Shown in pieces: positions 48,003-60,490 of a stretch of DNA of 64,000 nucleotides (its first letter is position 1; the number at the start of each line of letters is the position of its first letter). The notes beneath the pieces are model-generated. The model searched no databases and was not told the DNA's origin. It worked only from the letters and a program-made list of their open reading frames with translations. Both the position numbers and the translations under genes were made by a program. The stretch comes from Rhizomys pruinosus. Lineage: Eukaryota; Chordata; Mammalia; Rodentia; Spalacidae. The stretch is taken from positions 809,432 to 873,431 of the forward strand of contig VZQC01012405.1 of assembly GCA_009823505.1 (NCBI GenBank), given 5' to 3'.

Positions 48003-48640
48003 TGCTAGAAAGCAAATTCACTTCTGAGTATATATCCAAAGCAACTGAAATCAGGACCTCAAAGAGATACCTTTATTCCCATGTCACTACAGAATTATTC
48101 ATAATAGCCAAGATATGAAAACAACCTGTGTCTATTGTGATATTAGTAAAGAAATATGTCATATACCTGGAATGAAATTGGGGAATCCTGCCATTAGGTA
48201 CACAGTTGATAAAACTGAAGAACATTATGCTGTGTGAACTAAGCTAGATAGAGAAGAAATTTTGCATAATGCCACTTTAAGAAGACATTTAAAGCATCAA
48301 ACTCATAGAAAAAAAATAGAATGGTGGTTACCAGGGATTAGGAAATGAAGAAGTGAACTAAAACTGCCCAATAGGTCTAACTTTCAGTTATGAAAGATGA
48401 ATAAGTTCTAGAAATCTGTGCAACTTAGTACTGATAGTAATATGCTGTCTCACTACTTAAAATTTGTTATGAGGGGAGATTTCGCCTGTTTCTCTTGGGT
48501 CAAAATGAAACAGAAACAACGACATGACACAATGAAATGTTGCTGGTGGCACACACCCGCATTAATTTGGTTTTGTTCAGAGTATCATAGTTATATCTGT
48601 ATGTCCAAGCCATTCAAATTCATATATTAAATATGACAGA
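48003..48640 (+). mobile_element. Old L1M 3' end
   Basis: AGAATTATTCATAATAGCCA, TGAAATTGGGGAATCCTGCC, GAACATTATGCTGTGTGAAC, AGAATGGTGGTTACCAGG and AACTTTCAGTTATGAAAGAT are the diagnostic series of an L1M ORF2 end and 3' UTR. The 7-kb duplication starts inside it at 48597. Confidence 0.8.
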
Positions 48641-49789
48641 ACTCTGAATATCCATTATAATTTAATAAACTTATTAAAACATTCTTTTGAGAAGATTTTA
48701 TAATCTGTAACTGTTCAGATTTTTATCTGAATTACAGAATTTATAGAACATTTTGGAATAGCTTTATTGCTTTGTTTGTTCCTTGATTGTATAGAAATCA
48801 GACATCATGGTTTCCAATGAAAAGAAAGTGGTTTCTGATCAAAGAATGTATAGATTTTTAAAGCAGGATTGGCAGTTAATCTAACTTGATTTTATTCTGA
48901 GTTTTACACCAGGGATTGGTATACAGTAGAGCATAGGAAACATACACTGCTCATTCCTAGTTTCTTTGTAATTGATGTGGATGAGTTTTCCCTACAGGGC
49001 TCAGCTCTGACCCTGTTGATTCTGCCCACAACACTTGTGAAAGGGGCACAAGCTACATGTTACAAAGGAAAAATCAGTGTAATAGTACAGATTGAAATGC
49101 AAGTCTCATTTTTGTAGAAGTCCTATTAAAATCAAACTTTAATCATGAATTGTGAAATAGAACACAATCAGTTAGAAGGCAATAAAATATTAACATTTCT
49201 ATTGAAACAAACCAAGGCACTTTATGATAATAAAGACCAGCTCTGGGATTTCATTATTAAGTCTTTCAGTGTGATTTATTTAGACTCTAAGCAAACTTTC
49301 AAAGCGAGTTTGAGGGGCTTTGTACTTGGAAGCCAAATGCGTTGCATTTCTTGAGGCATTTCAGAGCTGAGCTTCATCACTTCAATAACACCCCGACTCA
49401 GAAGCAGATATTCTGAAAAACTTCTCCTGAACATTCTCACTCATTAACTGTAAGAAGAACCTCAGACATCTCCTTTAGAAGTGTGAATATTCAAGATGTG
49501 AGGAGATTTCATAGTAGTGAAACTGTATTAGTCACATTATATGAATTTTCCCTCTTTTGCGTTATCACTCTATTTTAAACCCATCTAAGCTTTTAGTAGT
49601 TCTACATATTTTGACATAGGTCAGAATGAGAGGAAAAGACTCACCACTTCTCCCCATTATCAGTATTCTTTTCACATTCTCACAGGCACCTGGGTGTTAA
49701 GGTACACTGGATCTAGAATAATCCTGAGATGAGCATGCAGCAAATTCTTAGACCCACCTGGGTTTGAACATAATATACAAAAACTTAAC
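48641..49789. other. Unassigned DNA in copy 1
   Basis: No repeat recognised. A 69-codon open frame at 49145-49354 is repeated unchanged in copy 2 (56093-56302), but the surrounding non-coding DNA is equally unchanged, so this is no evidence of coding. Confidence 0.45.
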
Positions 49790-50009
49790 CCTTTTATTAT
49801 CGTTATTTTATGTGTGTGAATGTATTGCCTACATGTATGCAAATGCACCTGTGTCGTACAGTGTCACAAAAGTCGGAAAAGTGTGTCTGATCCCCTGGAA
49901 CTGGAGGCAGGACCAGTTGTTATCTGGCATGTGGGTAATTCTGTAAATGGACCCAGGTCCTCTGCAAGAGCGGCTGATGCTCTTAGCTGCCTAACCATCT
50001 CCCCAGCCC
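49790..50009 (-). mobile_element. B3 SINE (copy 1)
   Basis: CCCCTGGAACTGGAGGCAGG, GTCCTCTGCAAGAGCGGCTG and CTAACCATCTCCCCAGCCCC; diverged B3 in reverse complement. Confidence 0.85.
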
Positions 50010-51090
50010 CGAATTTAACCCATTTTTAAGGAATGGTATTATTGAATTAAGGAAGAGCAGGAATGCATAATGTATTCCAAGATGAGAGATTTTCCAGGGA
50101 TACAATGTAGTCTTTGTTCCTTGCAGAGGAAAAGAGAAAATGGGAATCACATGGACTGTGTGTCTAAGGAGAGTGTGAGAGGGGAGGAAAGTGGAGTACC
50201 CAGGCTTAAAATTATGAGAGTTGTCTTTTGCATATCCACTTCGAGCTTTGGAACATGACCAGTCAAACTTGAACATTTGCTGAATCAACTACAAAATTTA
50301 AACTAAAATGAAACAAAGTCTTTTATCACTATGAAAATAAAGACACCGTGAGACAAAGAAGTAGCTTGTCAGCAGCACAAGGGGTCCTTCCCCACATTCC
50401 AATGTCAGTGGACACGCATACTGCTTGTCTAGGAAGTTCCTGGAGTCTCGCAGCCCTGGGAAACAGCACTGGCTACCTGCAGCTTGTCTCACCCTGCATC
50501 TCTGAGATGGAGGAGTTGGCTGGAAAATCAGTGAGTATACTGTCCCACAGACAGGCAGCAATAGAAGAGTGTCTGGAAGGAAATGAGGAATATATTTGAA
50601 TATTTGATTTTTCTAGACCCTTCTACCCTATACATCTTTCTGTATCATCTCTGTGGGTTTGGGGGCCATGATATGTACTAAAAACAGGGCCTATCCTGAT
50701 TGCAGTGGGCTGTAATTCATATAGCAGCATGCTTTGGTATCCATCTTCTTTATTCTAAGGGGCTATGTCCAGGCACCCTCTAACATCTCAACGTCCCCTA
50801 CTGCACACTCAACCGGCCTGCATGGACTTCCCACTCTGATAAGCTCTCCCCTTACTAAGTGAGCTGAGGTCGCCCTCATTCCTTCAGCGTTCCTCTCACC
50901 TTGTTGCTGGGTAGTAGCTATTTTCCCCATGCTGTCAGTGTCTTTTTCATTTCTTCAAGATGTCTTTATGATTTGCATGGATTTGGGTAACTGGAGTTGG
51001 GGGACAAGCCACCCTAAAAGAAGTAATGATGGGCTTTATATCAGAAGCTTGCAGTTTGACTCAACATTCATTGAGATACATTGGCAATAT
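50010..51090. other. Unassigned, relatively GC-rich DNA in copy 1
   Basis: Overlapping open frames on both strands at 50298-50599 (87 and 83 codons) look non-coding: no domain, and opposite-strand overlap. The block is identical in copy 2 apart from single-base slips. Confidence 0.45.
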
Positions 51091-51272
51091 TTTTTAATTT
51101 ATTTTTATTTTATGTGCATGGGATTTGTATGCATGTATCTAAGTGTGACACAAGTCAGAACCGGGTGTTAAATCTGCTGGGACTGGAGTTATAGACAGTT
51201 GTTAGCTGCCATGTGGGTGCCAGGAATCAGAGACCAGTCAGTGTTCTTAATCACTGAGTCATCTCCCCAACA
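51091..51272 (-). mobile_element. B3 SINE (copy 1)
   Basis: GACTGGAGTTATAGACAGTT, GCCATGTGGGTGCCAGGAAT and GAGTCATCTCCCCAAC; reverse-complement B3, 5' part shortened. Confidence 0.85.
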
Positions 51273-51279
51273 TGCCCCT

Positions 51280-51415
51280 TTTTTTGAGACAGAGTCTCCC
51301 TGCAGCACCAGCTGCCCTGGAGCTTGCTATGTAGACCAGGCTGGCCACCATTTCCCAGGGATTGCCTCTCTCTGGAATGCTGGGATTAAAGTCATCTGTC
51401 ACCATGCCCAGCTCT
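51280..51415 (-). mobile_element. B1 SINE (copy 1)
   Basis: TTTTTGAGACAGAGTCTCCC, ATGTAGACCAGGCTGGCCAC and GTCACCATGCCCAGCTC. Confidence 0.92.
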
Positions 51416-51616
51416 AAGTTCTTAATTAATGTGAATTTCAGCTTTTTTATTTGGTAAATTAAATAATCATTTATTTCAGAGGATAAATATTGGAGTGCAT
51501 TATGGGTTCCGTAAAATCTACTAGTTCACCATTCAACACTGAATAACTGGTTTTAGTGTTCTGTCAGCAGGGTGGAATTCTTGACCAGCCATTGTGTATG
51601 TGTGTGTGTGTGTGTG

Positions 51617-51660
<44 letters not shown>

Positions 51661-51683
51661 GATGAGTTAAAATATTTCAAATA
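51416..51683. repeat. (GT)n tract and flank (copy 1)
   Basis: GT units at 51597-51657 with TCTA and ATGT interruptions; the flank is unassigned. Confidence 0.8.
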
Positions 51684-51868
51684 TTATTTTTATTTTATGT
51701 GTATGAATGTGTTGTCTGCAAGTATGTAAGTGCACATATGTCATGCAATGCCCATGGAGGTCAGGAAGAGGATGTGAGATCCAACCATCAAGTGGGTACT
51801 GGAATCAATCTTGGGTCCTTTGTAAGAGCAGATAGTGTTCTTAATTTCTGGGCCCTCTCTCTGCCTCC
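51684..51868 (-). mobile_element. B3 SINE, diverged (copy 1)
   Basis: GTATGAATGTGTTGTCTGCA, CATGCAATGCCCATGGAGGT and GTCCTTTGTAAGAGCAGATA in reverse-complement B3 order. Confidence 0.8.
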
Positions 51869-53351
51869 CCCCATAAGTCTTATTACAGACCCCAACACAG
51901 TCATGCATTGCACTCTCAGGTTCCCAGGTTTTGAGGGAAGTACTGCCATTTCAACCCTTGGTTGAGATTGCTTCCATTTCCTTTTAAGTTCCTTAGCTCA
52001 TGGTGGACCCTGCACCCTAATTGTTAAAGAGTTTGTTCACTTTGAGCATCAGTATTCAAGGAACAGGCTTGTGTTCACTGCATTTTGTACACTCTGGTCA
52101 GTTCTGGACAGATGTGACCAGAAATCCCAGCATCTGTTTGGAGCTCTCTTTCCTCATTGGAAATGTATTTGATTGACAATACCCCTCTTCTGAAATACCT
52201 TATACAGCAAGCAAGCAAAACTTTGAACATATTTCCCACGAGAAACTTAGAAAGTGTTAGATAATTCTTTTTTTAGCTATTTTCTGATATCCATCCTTCT
52301 GAACAAGGTGTGCCCTAAGGACACTAGGTAAAAGATATGATTTTTATTGCATCTTTCCTCCCAAGAAAGAGGAAAGTTTATTAAATATCTGGTGCCTGCC
52401 CTGAACAAAGTTAGGCCTGTAAAAAGGTATTCAATTTAAGCTTTCAAGCAGTAGAATAGGATGATAGAGACGCAATGGCCAGAGCTAGTGCAACACACTC
52501 CATGGATTCTTTCAGTAGGGTCTTTGAGTTTGTTTTGCCACATGCAGACATTTTTCTTTACTGGGCACCACCATTAAAGAAGCAGACAGAAGAGGCAAAA
52601 GTCTTCTTGTCTATTGGAACCTACCGAGTAATTTGGACTTTGAGATATTTTGTGCACATTCTGGTGTTACAGCAGACCCTGGAACCTCATGACTCTCTTA
52701 TGTCTCCAGGTTCTCCCCATGGGTCAGAAAGGGGTTCCTGACATTCATAAAAGGAACATTGAAGAGAAATCAGTAGAAAAGTTTCATTCAACTTTTCCTT
52801 CCACATGGCCTCTTCATTTCAAACTGTGTGGCTCCTCCCAGTTCTTTACCCAGAATCATTTTCCATGTTTCATACTTGTGTGATATCCAAACATCTTCTA
52901 ACAAGGGGCACACTCAAATTTTATACACAAACACACACACACACACAGTGCTACAGAAAATATTAGGGGATAGAAGGTAGGAAATTTTCTTGCTAGAGTA
53001 GTGATCATAGAGTCAGGTAATTTGGGAACAGGATAAGTAGGATGAAAATTATCAAAGAAAACATTTTCAAGGAGATTCTAGTTTGGTGTACAGCAAAGGA
53101 CAGCTACTATGTTCCCTCTGGTTAAGTAATATGATGAGGCAGAGATTTTATTTGATCCAGTAGTAGAATGGAGGGTTTCAGATCACAGGATGGGTTCACT
53201 ATGATAGTTGAGAAGGAGAGCGAAGGATTATAATGTGTTAAAAGGCCGGGATCTGGAAGAAAGACTACTTCTGGTAATGTTTAAAGAGAATATTTAAGAA
53301 CCTAAATGGAGGCTTTGACAATCTCTCTGGTTTGTTAAAAAAGACTTTCAG
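51869..53351. other. Unassigned DNA in copy 1
   Basis: Contains a short (CA)n at 52925-52949. Open frames at 52475-52741 and 52650-52883 overlap each other and are not supported. Confidence 0.45.
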
Positions 53352-53592
53352 GTTGGGGGTGTGGAGAGGTGGATTAACAGTTAAAAGGACTGCTTGCTCT
53401 AGGAAAAGACCTGGGTTCAATTCCCACACCCATATGGCAGCTAACAACCATCCTTGACTCCAGTTCTAGGGGATCTGACACCCTCTTCTGACCTCTGTGG
53501 GCATTGCATGGCATGGGTGCACTTTTGTCTACATGCAGGCAATATACTCAGGCACATAAACTGAAAATAATAATAAATAAAATGTTAAAAAA
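53352..53592 (+). mobile_element. B3 SINE (copy 1)
   Basis: GGTTGGGGGTGTGGAGAGGT, GACCTGGGTTCAATTCCCAC, CACCCTCTTCTGACCTCTGT and an AATAATAATAAATAAA tail. Confidence 0.88.
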
Positions 53593-53944
53593 GAAAAAGA
53601 CCTCCAGTAATGGTGACTGGCCAGTCTAAGAATGACTAGACATAACTACAGTGCCCTAGACACAATTTTCTTGGTTTCCTCCAGCCACACCTGATTGTCT
53701 TTTAACAGAACAGCAGAAGTGAACTATGTGCCCAGCATTTAAAATCTAAAACTCCAAACATGTTTGAAAGATAGGCACTGAGCCACTACCATACCTCTCG
53801 CAATGTTATTTAAAATTCATATCAAGCTTGCATTATCTTTACCTATAATTATCAATACATGATGTACATATCTCATTAAAGAGTAGAAACAAGGTTACAA
53901 TTTTGAAACTTAACCCTCTTCTCTAAGTACGATATTTTCTCTTT

Positions 53945-54421
53945 ATTTGTAGCTTCACTTTCAATAGATTCAGTTACCTGCAGTCAAATACAGTCCAACT
54001 CTATGAAAGTTAAAATTACAGAAATGGTTAATACAATTTAAATAGAGTACAGTCTGAGTAGCATGATGAATTTTACAACCATATTGGTCCATTGTACCTG
54101 GGGTGTGAATCTCCCCATTTCAGTGTGTCCACACTGTGCTACTCGCCTGCGGTCCTTTGCAGGGATCTGGTGTATCATTTCAGCTCTCTCAACAAAACAG
54201 TTCTTACATTCAAATAACTTTCATTTTACTTAATAGAGGCTCCAAAACACTATTTTAAGTTTTTCTTATCTTTTACTGTGCTTGATTTTAAATTGTACTT
54301 TATAATAGATATCTACATGCATACAAAAGCATTGCATATGTGATGCTTGATACCATTCATGGTTTCAGGCATCCATGGGCACTGTTGGAACATGCTCTGT
54401 GGTGAGTGTGGACGACTGTAT
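53945..54421 (+). repeat. Tigger-type (mariner-like) DNA element, internally deleted (copy 1)
   Basis: GATTCAGTTACCTGCAGTCA, CTGAGTAGCATGATGAATTT, CTTTTACTGTGCTTGATTTT and GGTTTCAGGCATCCATGGG, ending GGACGACTG at the terminal repeat. At about 480 bp the transposase region is absent, so it is non-autonomous. Confidence 0.75.
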
Positions 54422-54682
54422 ATTTGAAACAAACATGTAATATATTACTTTTTAATTCTTTGAATATTCTTCCAGAAACATACTACAAAAGGTATAACTT
54501 TGCTACAGTTTTGAATAATAGGGTAGTATGAATATAGTATGTTTAATGCTAACTTTTTAACTAAAAAGAAACATAGAATTCACATTTACTTTCTTTAAAA
54601 ATAAAATCGAGTATGTGTGAAAGCAACCTGTCTCTATTCTCTTTAGCTTTGTACTTCTGCTTGCTTTATCTTTTTGTTTTTC

Positions 54683-54685
<3 letters not shown>

Positions 54686-54728
<43 letters not shown>
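54686..54728. repeat. (CA)n microsatellite (copy 1)
   Basis: About twenty CA units just upstream of the foldback element. Confidence 0.95.
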
Positions 54729-54756
54729 ACGATTCATCACAGACTAGACTCATTAG

Positions 54757-55332
54757 TGTTAGGTCTGAGCTTCCCAGGATGCCAAGGGACACTCAGATAC
54801 CCACTTCCTCTAGAGACTCTCAATCTTCTGACCCCTTCCCTTGTACCTCAGGTCCCGCCCCCATGGGTATAAATGGGTGGGCCCCAGTCACCATCTTGCC
54901 CCTACTCCTGCCCCCACTGCTCCTGTCCCAGCACGTGCCTGCAGGTGGCCCACTCTGGCAGTCCCACATGGAAGTAAATCATGTGCCTGGAGTGACTGAA
55001 GCCTCATGTGCCTTTTAATCCAAGTCACAGCATCATTATATTAGGTTATAAAGGCTCGAACCCCCAGATAAAAAGGAACATGAGACTTCAGTCACTCCAG
55101 GCACATGATTTACTTCCATGTGGGCTGCCAGAGCGGGCCACCTGCAGACACGTGGGGGGACAGGAGGTGCAGGGCAGGGCAAAGGCAGGGGCAAGATGGC
55201 AACTGGGACCCACCCATTTATAACCATGGGGTGGGGCTTCAGGTACAAGGGAAGAGGTCAGAAGACTGACAGCCTCTGGAGGAAGTGGGCATCTGTGTGT
55301 CCCTTGGAATTCCGGGAAGCTCAGACCTAACA
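54757..55332. mobile_element. GC-rich foldback (inverted-repeat) element, copy 1
   Basis: Two arms, 54757-55018 and 55070-55332, are inverted copies at roughly 85-90% identity around a ~50-bp spacer. The termini TGTTAGGTCTGAGCTTCC and GGAAGCTCAGACCTAACA are perfect inverted repeats beginning TG and ending CA. Each arm holds a TATAAA-like block (GTATAAATGGGTGG), a C-rich tract (CATCTTGCCCCTACTCCTGC in the left arm), CACGTG and GTGGCCCACTCTGGCAGTCC. No open frame with similarity and no clear target duplication were seen. Family unknown. Confidence 0.8.
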
Positions 55333-55336
55333 TTTA

Positions 55337-55547
55337 ATAAATACAAAGAGTATAAATAAGCCTGAGATTTAAATGTTTGAAGACAGTTGCCCCGAGGTGT
55401 GATTTAGTCACCATGTATCAAAATGATCTCACCCTAAATATAGGCCTTAGTTTGGATTCCAATTTCATTTTATCCTGGTAGTATTCACCTATTTGGTTTA
55501 GAAAATGGGACTGNAGAGAGGGGGAGGGGAAAAAGGAAATGGTAGAG
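55337..55547. other. Junction between the two 7-kb copies
   Basis: 174 bases unlike the sequence after copy 2, then N at 55514, then 33 purine-rich bases before copy 2 starts. No repeat recognised. Confidence 0.6.
55514..55514. other. Ambiguous base N
   Basis: A single N between the two copies; together with the N at 45023 it marks a likely contig join. Confidence 0.9.
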
Positions 55548-56734
55548 CTGTATGTCCAAGCCATTCAAATTCATATATTAAATATGACAGAACTCTGAAT
55601 ATCCATTATAATTTAATAAACTTATTAAAACATTCTTTTGAGAAGATTTTATAATCTGTACGGTTCAGATTTTTATCTGAATACAGAATTTATAGAACAT
55701 TTTGGAATAGCTTTATTGCTTTGTTTGTTCCTGATTGTATAGAAATCAGACATCATGGTTTCCAATGAAGGAAAGGTGGTTTTCTGATCAAAGAATGTAT
55801 AGATTTTTAAAGCAGGATTGGCAGTTAATCTAACTTGATTTTATTCTGAGTTTTACACCAGGGATTGGTAACAGTAGAGCATAGGAAACATACACTGCTC
55901 ATTCCTAGTTTCTTTGTAATTGATGTGGATGAGTTTTCCCTACAGGGCTCAGCTCTGACCCTGTTGATTCTGCCCACAACACTTGTGAAAGGGGCACAAG
56001 CTACATGTTACAAAGGAAAAATCAGTGTAATAGTACAGATTGAAATGCAAGTCTCATTTTTGTAGAAGTCCTATTAAAATCAAACTTTAATCATGAATTG
56101 TGAAATAGAACACAATCAGTTAGAAGGCAATAAAATATTAACATTTCTATTGAAACAAACCAAGGCACTTTATGATAATAAAGACCAGCTCTGGGATTTC
56201 ATTATTAAGTCTTTCAGTGTGATTTATTTAGACTCTAAGCAAACTTTCAAAGCGAGTTTGAGGGGCTTTGTACTTGGAAGCCAAATGCGTTGCATTTCTT
56301 GAGGCATTTCAGAGCTGAGCTTCATCACTTCAATAACACCCCGACTCAGAAGCAGATATTCTGAAAAACTTCTCCTGAACATTTCACTCATTAACTGTAA
56401 GAAGAACCCAGACATCCCTTTAGAAGTGTGAATATTCAAGATGTGGAGGAGATTCATAGAGTGAAACTGTATTAGTCACATATATGAATTTTCCCTCTTT
56501 TGCGTTATCACTCTATTTTAAACCCATCTAAGCTTTTAGTAGTTCTACATATTTTGACATAGGTCAGAATGAGAGGAAAAGACTCACCACTTCTCCCCAT
56601 TATCAGTATTCTTTTCACATTCTCACAGGCACCTGGGTGTTAAGGTACACTGGATCTAGAATAATCCTGAGATGAGCATGCAGCAAATTCTTAGACCCAC
56701 CTGGGTTTGAACATAATATACAAAAACTTAACCC

Positions 56735-56948
56735 TTTTATTATCGTTATTTAAATGGGTGTGAATGATTGCCTACATGTATGAAATGCACCTGTGTCGTA
56801 CGTGTCACAAAATGTCAAAGTGTGTCTGAATCCCCTGGAACTGGAGGCAGGGCCATTGTTATCTGGCATGTGGGTAATTCTGTAAATGGACCCAGGTCCT
56901 CTGCAAGAGCGCTGATGCTCTTAGCTGCCTAACCACTCCCCCAGCCCC
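56735..56948 (-). mobile_element. B3 SINE (copy 2)
   Basis: Counterpart of 49790-50009 with several one-base losses. Confidence 0.82.
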
Positions 56949-58007
56949 GAATTTAACCCATTTTTAGGAATGGTATTATTGAATTAAGGAAGAGCAGGAT
57001 AGCATAAGGTATTCAAAGTGAAATTTTCCAGGGAACAATATAGTCTTTGTTCCTTGCAGAGGAAAAGAGAAAATGGGAATCACAGGGACTGTGTGTCTAA
57101 GGAGAGTGTAAGGGGAGGAAAGTGGATACCCAGGCTTAAAATTATGAGAGTTGTCTTTTGCATATCCACTTCGAGCTTTGGAACATACCATCAAACTTGA
57201 ACATTTGCTGAATCAACTACAAAATTTAAACTAAATGAAACAAAGTTCTTTATCACTATGAAAATAAAGACACCGTGAGACAAAGAAGTAGCTTGTCAGC
57301 AGCACAAGGGGTCCTTCCCCACATTCCAATGTCAGTGGACACGCATACTGCTTGTCTAGGAAGTTCCTGGAGTCTCGCAGCCCTGGGAAACAGCACTGGC
57401 TACCTGCAGCTTGTCTCACCCTGCATCTCTGAGATGGAGGAGTTGGCTGGAAAATCAGTGAGTATACTGTCCCACAGACAGGCAGCAATAGAAGAGTGTC
57501 TGGAAGGAAATGAGGAATATATTTGAATATTTGATTTTCTAGACCCTTCTACCCTATACATTTTGTATCATCTCTGGTGGTTTTGGGGGCCATGATTGTA
57601 CTAAAAACAGGGCCTATCCTGATTGCAGTGGGCTGTAATTCATATAGCAGCATGCTTTGGTATCCATCTTCTTTATTCTAAGGGGCTATGTCCAGGCACC
57701 CTCTAACATCTCAACGTCCCCTACTGCACACTCAACCGGCCTGCATGGACTTCCCACTCTGAAAGCTCTCCCCTTACTAAGTGAGCTGAGGTCGCCCTCA
57801 TTCCTTCAGCGTTCCTCTCACCTTGTTGCTGGGTAGTAGCTATTTTCCCCATGCTGTCAGTGTCTTTTTCATTTCTTCAAGATGTCTTTATGATTTGCAT
57901 GGATTTGGGTAACTGGAGTTGGGGGACAAGCCACCCTAAAAGAAGTAATGATGGGCTTTATATCAGAAGCTTGCAGTTTGACTCAACATTCATTGAGATA
58001 CATGTGG

Positions 58008-58192
58008 CATATTTTTTAATTTATTTTTATTTTGTGGCATGGGATTTGTATGCATGTACTAAGTGTGACACAAGTCAGAACCCGGGTGTTAAATCGGCTG
58101 GGACTGGAGTTATAGACAGTTGTTAGCTGCCATGTGGTTGTTGGGCCGCTAGAGAAGTCAGTGTTCTTAATCACTAGAGCATCTCCCCACAT
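58008..58192 (-). mobile_element. B3 SINE (copy 2)
   Basis: Counterpart of 51091-51272; the GTGGGTGCCAGGAATC part is scrambled to GTGGTTGTTGGGCC. Confidence 0.8.
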
Positions 58193-58327
58193 GCCCCTTT
58201 TTTTGAGACAGTCTCCCTGCACACCAGCTGCCCTGGAGCTTGCTATGTAGACCAGCCTGCCACCATGTCCCAGGGATTGCCTTCTCTAATGCTGGGATTA
58301 AAGTCATCTTTGTCACCATGCCCAGCT
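58193..58327 (-). mobile_element. B1 SINE (copy 2)
   Basis: Counterpart of 51280-51415 with multiple indels. Confidence 0.85.
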
Positions 58328-58504
58328 CTAAGTTCTAATTAATGTGAATTTCAGCTTTTTATTTGGTAAAAGTAATAATCAATTTATTCAGAGGATAAAT
58401 ATTGATTGCATTATGGGTTCCGTAAAACTACTAGTTCACCATTCAACACTGAATAACTGGTTTTAGTGTTCTGTCAGCAGGGTGGAATTCTTGACCAGCA
58501 TTTG

Positions 58505-58525
58505 TATGTGTGTGTTGTGTGTGTG

Positions 58526-58562
<37 letters not shown>

Positions 58563-58567
58563 TGTGT
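58505..58567. repeat. (GT)n tract (copy 2)
   Basis: Counterpart of the tract at 51597 with altered unit counts. Confidence 0.9.
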
Positions 58568-58587
58568 AATGATGATGTTAAAATATT

Positions 58588-58772
58588 CAATATTATTTTT
58601 ATTTTATGTGTTGAATGTGTTGTCTGCGCAGTATGTAAGTGCACATAGTTCAGCAATGCCCATGGAGTTCAGGAGAGATGTGAGATCCAACTCACAAGTG
58701 GGTACTGGAATCAATCTTGGGTCCTTTGTAAGAGCAGATAGTGGTTCTTATTTCGGGCCCATCTCTCTGCCT
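58588..58772 (-). mobile_element. B3 SINE, diverged (copy 2)
   Basis: Counterpart of 51684-51868. Confidence 0.78.
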
Positions 58773-60256
58773 CCCCCCATAAGTCTTATTACAGACCCCA
58801 ACACAGTCATGCATTGCACTCTCAGGTTCCCAGGTTTTGAGGGAAGTACTGCCATTTCAACCCTTGGTTGAGATTGCTTCCATTTCCTTTTAAGTTCCTT
58901 AGCTCATGGTGGACCCTGCACCCTAATTGTTAAAGAGTTTGTTCACTTTGAGCATCAGTATTCAAGGAACAGGCTTGTGTTCACTGCATTTTGTACACTC
59001 TGGTCAGTTCTGGACAGATGTGACCAGAAATCCCAGCATCTGTTTGGAGCTCTCTTTCCTCATTGGAAATGTATTTGATTGACAATACCCCTCTTCTGAA
59101 ATACCTTATACAGCAAGCAAGCAAAACTTTGAACATATTTCCCACGAGAAACTTAGAAAGTGTTAGATAATTCTTTTTTTAGCTATTTTCTGATATCCAT
59201 CCTTCTGAACAAGGTGTGCCCTAAGGACACTAGGTAAAAGATATGATTTTTTTGTTCAATCTTTCCTCCCAAAAAAGAGGAAAGTTTATTAAATATCTGG
59301 TGCCTGCCCTGAACAAAGTTAGGCCTGTAAAAAGGTATTCAATTTAAGCTTTCAAGCAGTAGAATAGGATGATAGAGACGCAATGGCCAGAGCTAGTGCA
59401 ACACACTCCATGGATTCTTTCAGTAGGGTCTTTGAGTTGTTTTGCCACATGCAGACATTTTTCTTTACTGGGCACCACCATTAAAGAAGCAGACAGAAGA
59501 GGCAAAAGTCTTCTTGTCTATTGGACCTACCGAGTAATTTGGACTTTGAGATATTTTGTGCACATTCTGGTGTTACAGCAGACCCTGGAACCTCATGACT
59601 CTCTTATGTCTCCAGGTTCTCCCCATGGGTCAGAAAGGGGTTCCTGACATTCATAAAAGGAACATTGAAGAGAAATCAGTAGAAAAGTTTCATTCAACTT
59701 TTCCTTCCACATGGCCTCTTCATTTCAAACTGTGTGGCTCCTCCCAGTTCTTTACCCAGAATCATTTTCCATGTTTCATACTTGTGTGATATCCAAACAT
59801 CTTCTAACAAGGGGCACACGCAAATTTTATATACACAAACACACACACACACACAGTGCTACAGAAATATTAGGGGATGAGAAGGTAGGAAATTTTCTTG
59901 CTAGAGTAGTGATCATAATCAGGTAATTTGGGAACAGGATAAGTGGATGAAAATTATCAAAGAAAACATTTTCAAGGAGATTCTAGTTTGGTGTACAGCA
60001 AAGGACAGCTACTATGTTCCCTCTGGTTAAGTAATATGATGAGGCAGAGATTTTATTTGATCCAGTAGTAGAATGGAGGGTTTCAGATCACAGGATGGGT
60101 TCACTATGATAGTTGAGAAGGAGAGCGAAGGATTATAATGTGTTAAAAGGCCGGGATCTGGAAGAAAGACTACTTCTGGTAATGTTTAAAGAGAATATTT
60201 AAGAACCTAAATGGAGGCTTTGACAATCTCTCTGGTTTGTTAAAAAAGACTTTCAG

Positions 60257-60490
60257 GTTGGGGGTGTGGAGTAGGTGATTAACAGTTAAGAAGGACTGCT
60301 TGCTCTAGGAAAGACCGGGTTCAATTCCACACCCATATGGCAGCTAACAACCATCCTTGACTCCAGTTCTAGGGGATCTGACACCCTCTTTCTGACCTCT
60401 GTGGGCATTGCATGCAGATGCACTTTTATCTACATGCAGGCAATATACTCAGGCACATAAACTGAAATAATAAAAATAAAAATGTTAAAA
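60257..60490 (+). mobile_element. B3 SINE (copy 2)
   Basis: Counterpart of 53352-53592. Confidence 0.85.

Larger units (their letters stand above)
48597..55336. repeat. ~7-kb direct duplication, copy 1
   Basis: 6,740 bp matching 55548-62637 throughout. Long single-copy blocks are identical (for example about 50341-50560 and 51880-52300). The copies diverge four bases after the foldback element, at 55337. Contents are listed separately. Confidence 0.97.

Noticed and set aside
49145..49354. 69-codon frame repeated at 56093-56302
   Set aside because: Identity reflects the duplication itself; no domain, no splice context.
50298..50599. 83- and 87-codon frames kept unchanged in both 7-kb copies
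   Set aside because: The neighbouring non-coding sequence is equally unchanged, the two frames overlap on opposite strands, and no similarity is evident.
54850..54880. TATA-box promoter in the foldback arm
   Set aside because: GTATAAATGGGTGG is promoter-like, but nothing shows a transcript, so it is kept only as a descriptive motif.
55040..55075. tRNA-like B box in the foldback spacer (GGCTCGAACCC)
   Set aside because: No matching A box at the expected distance and no cloverleaf seen.
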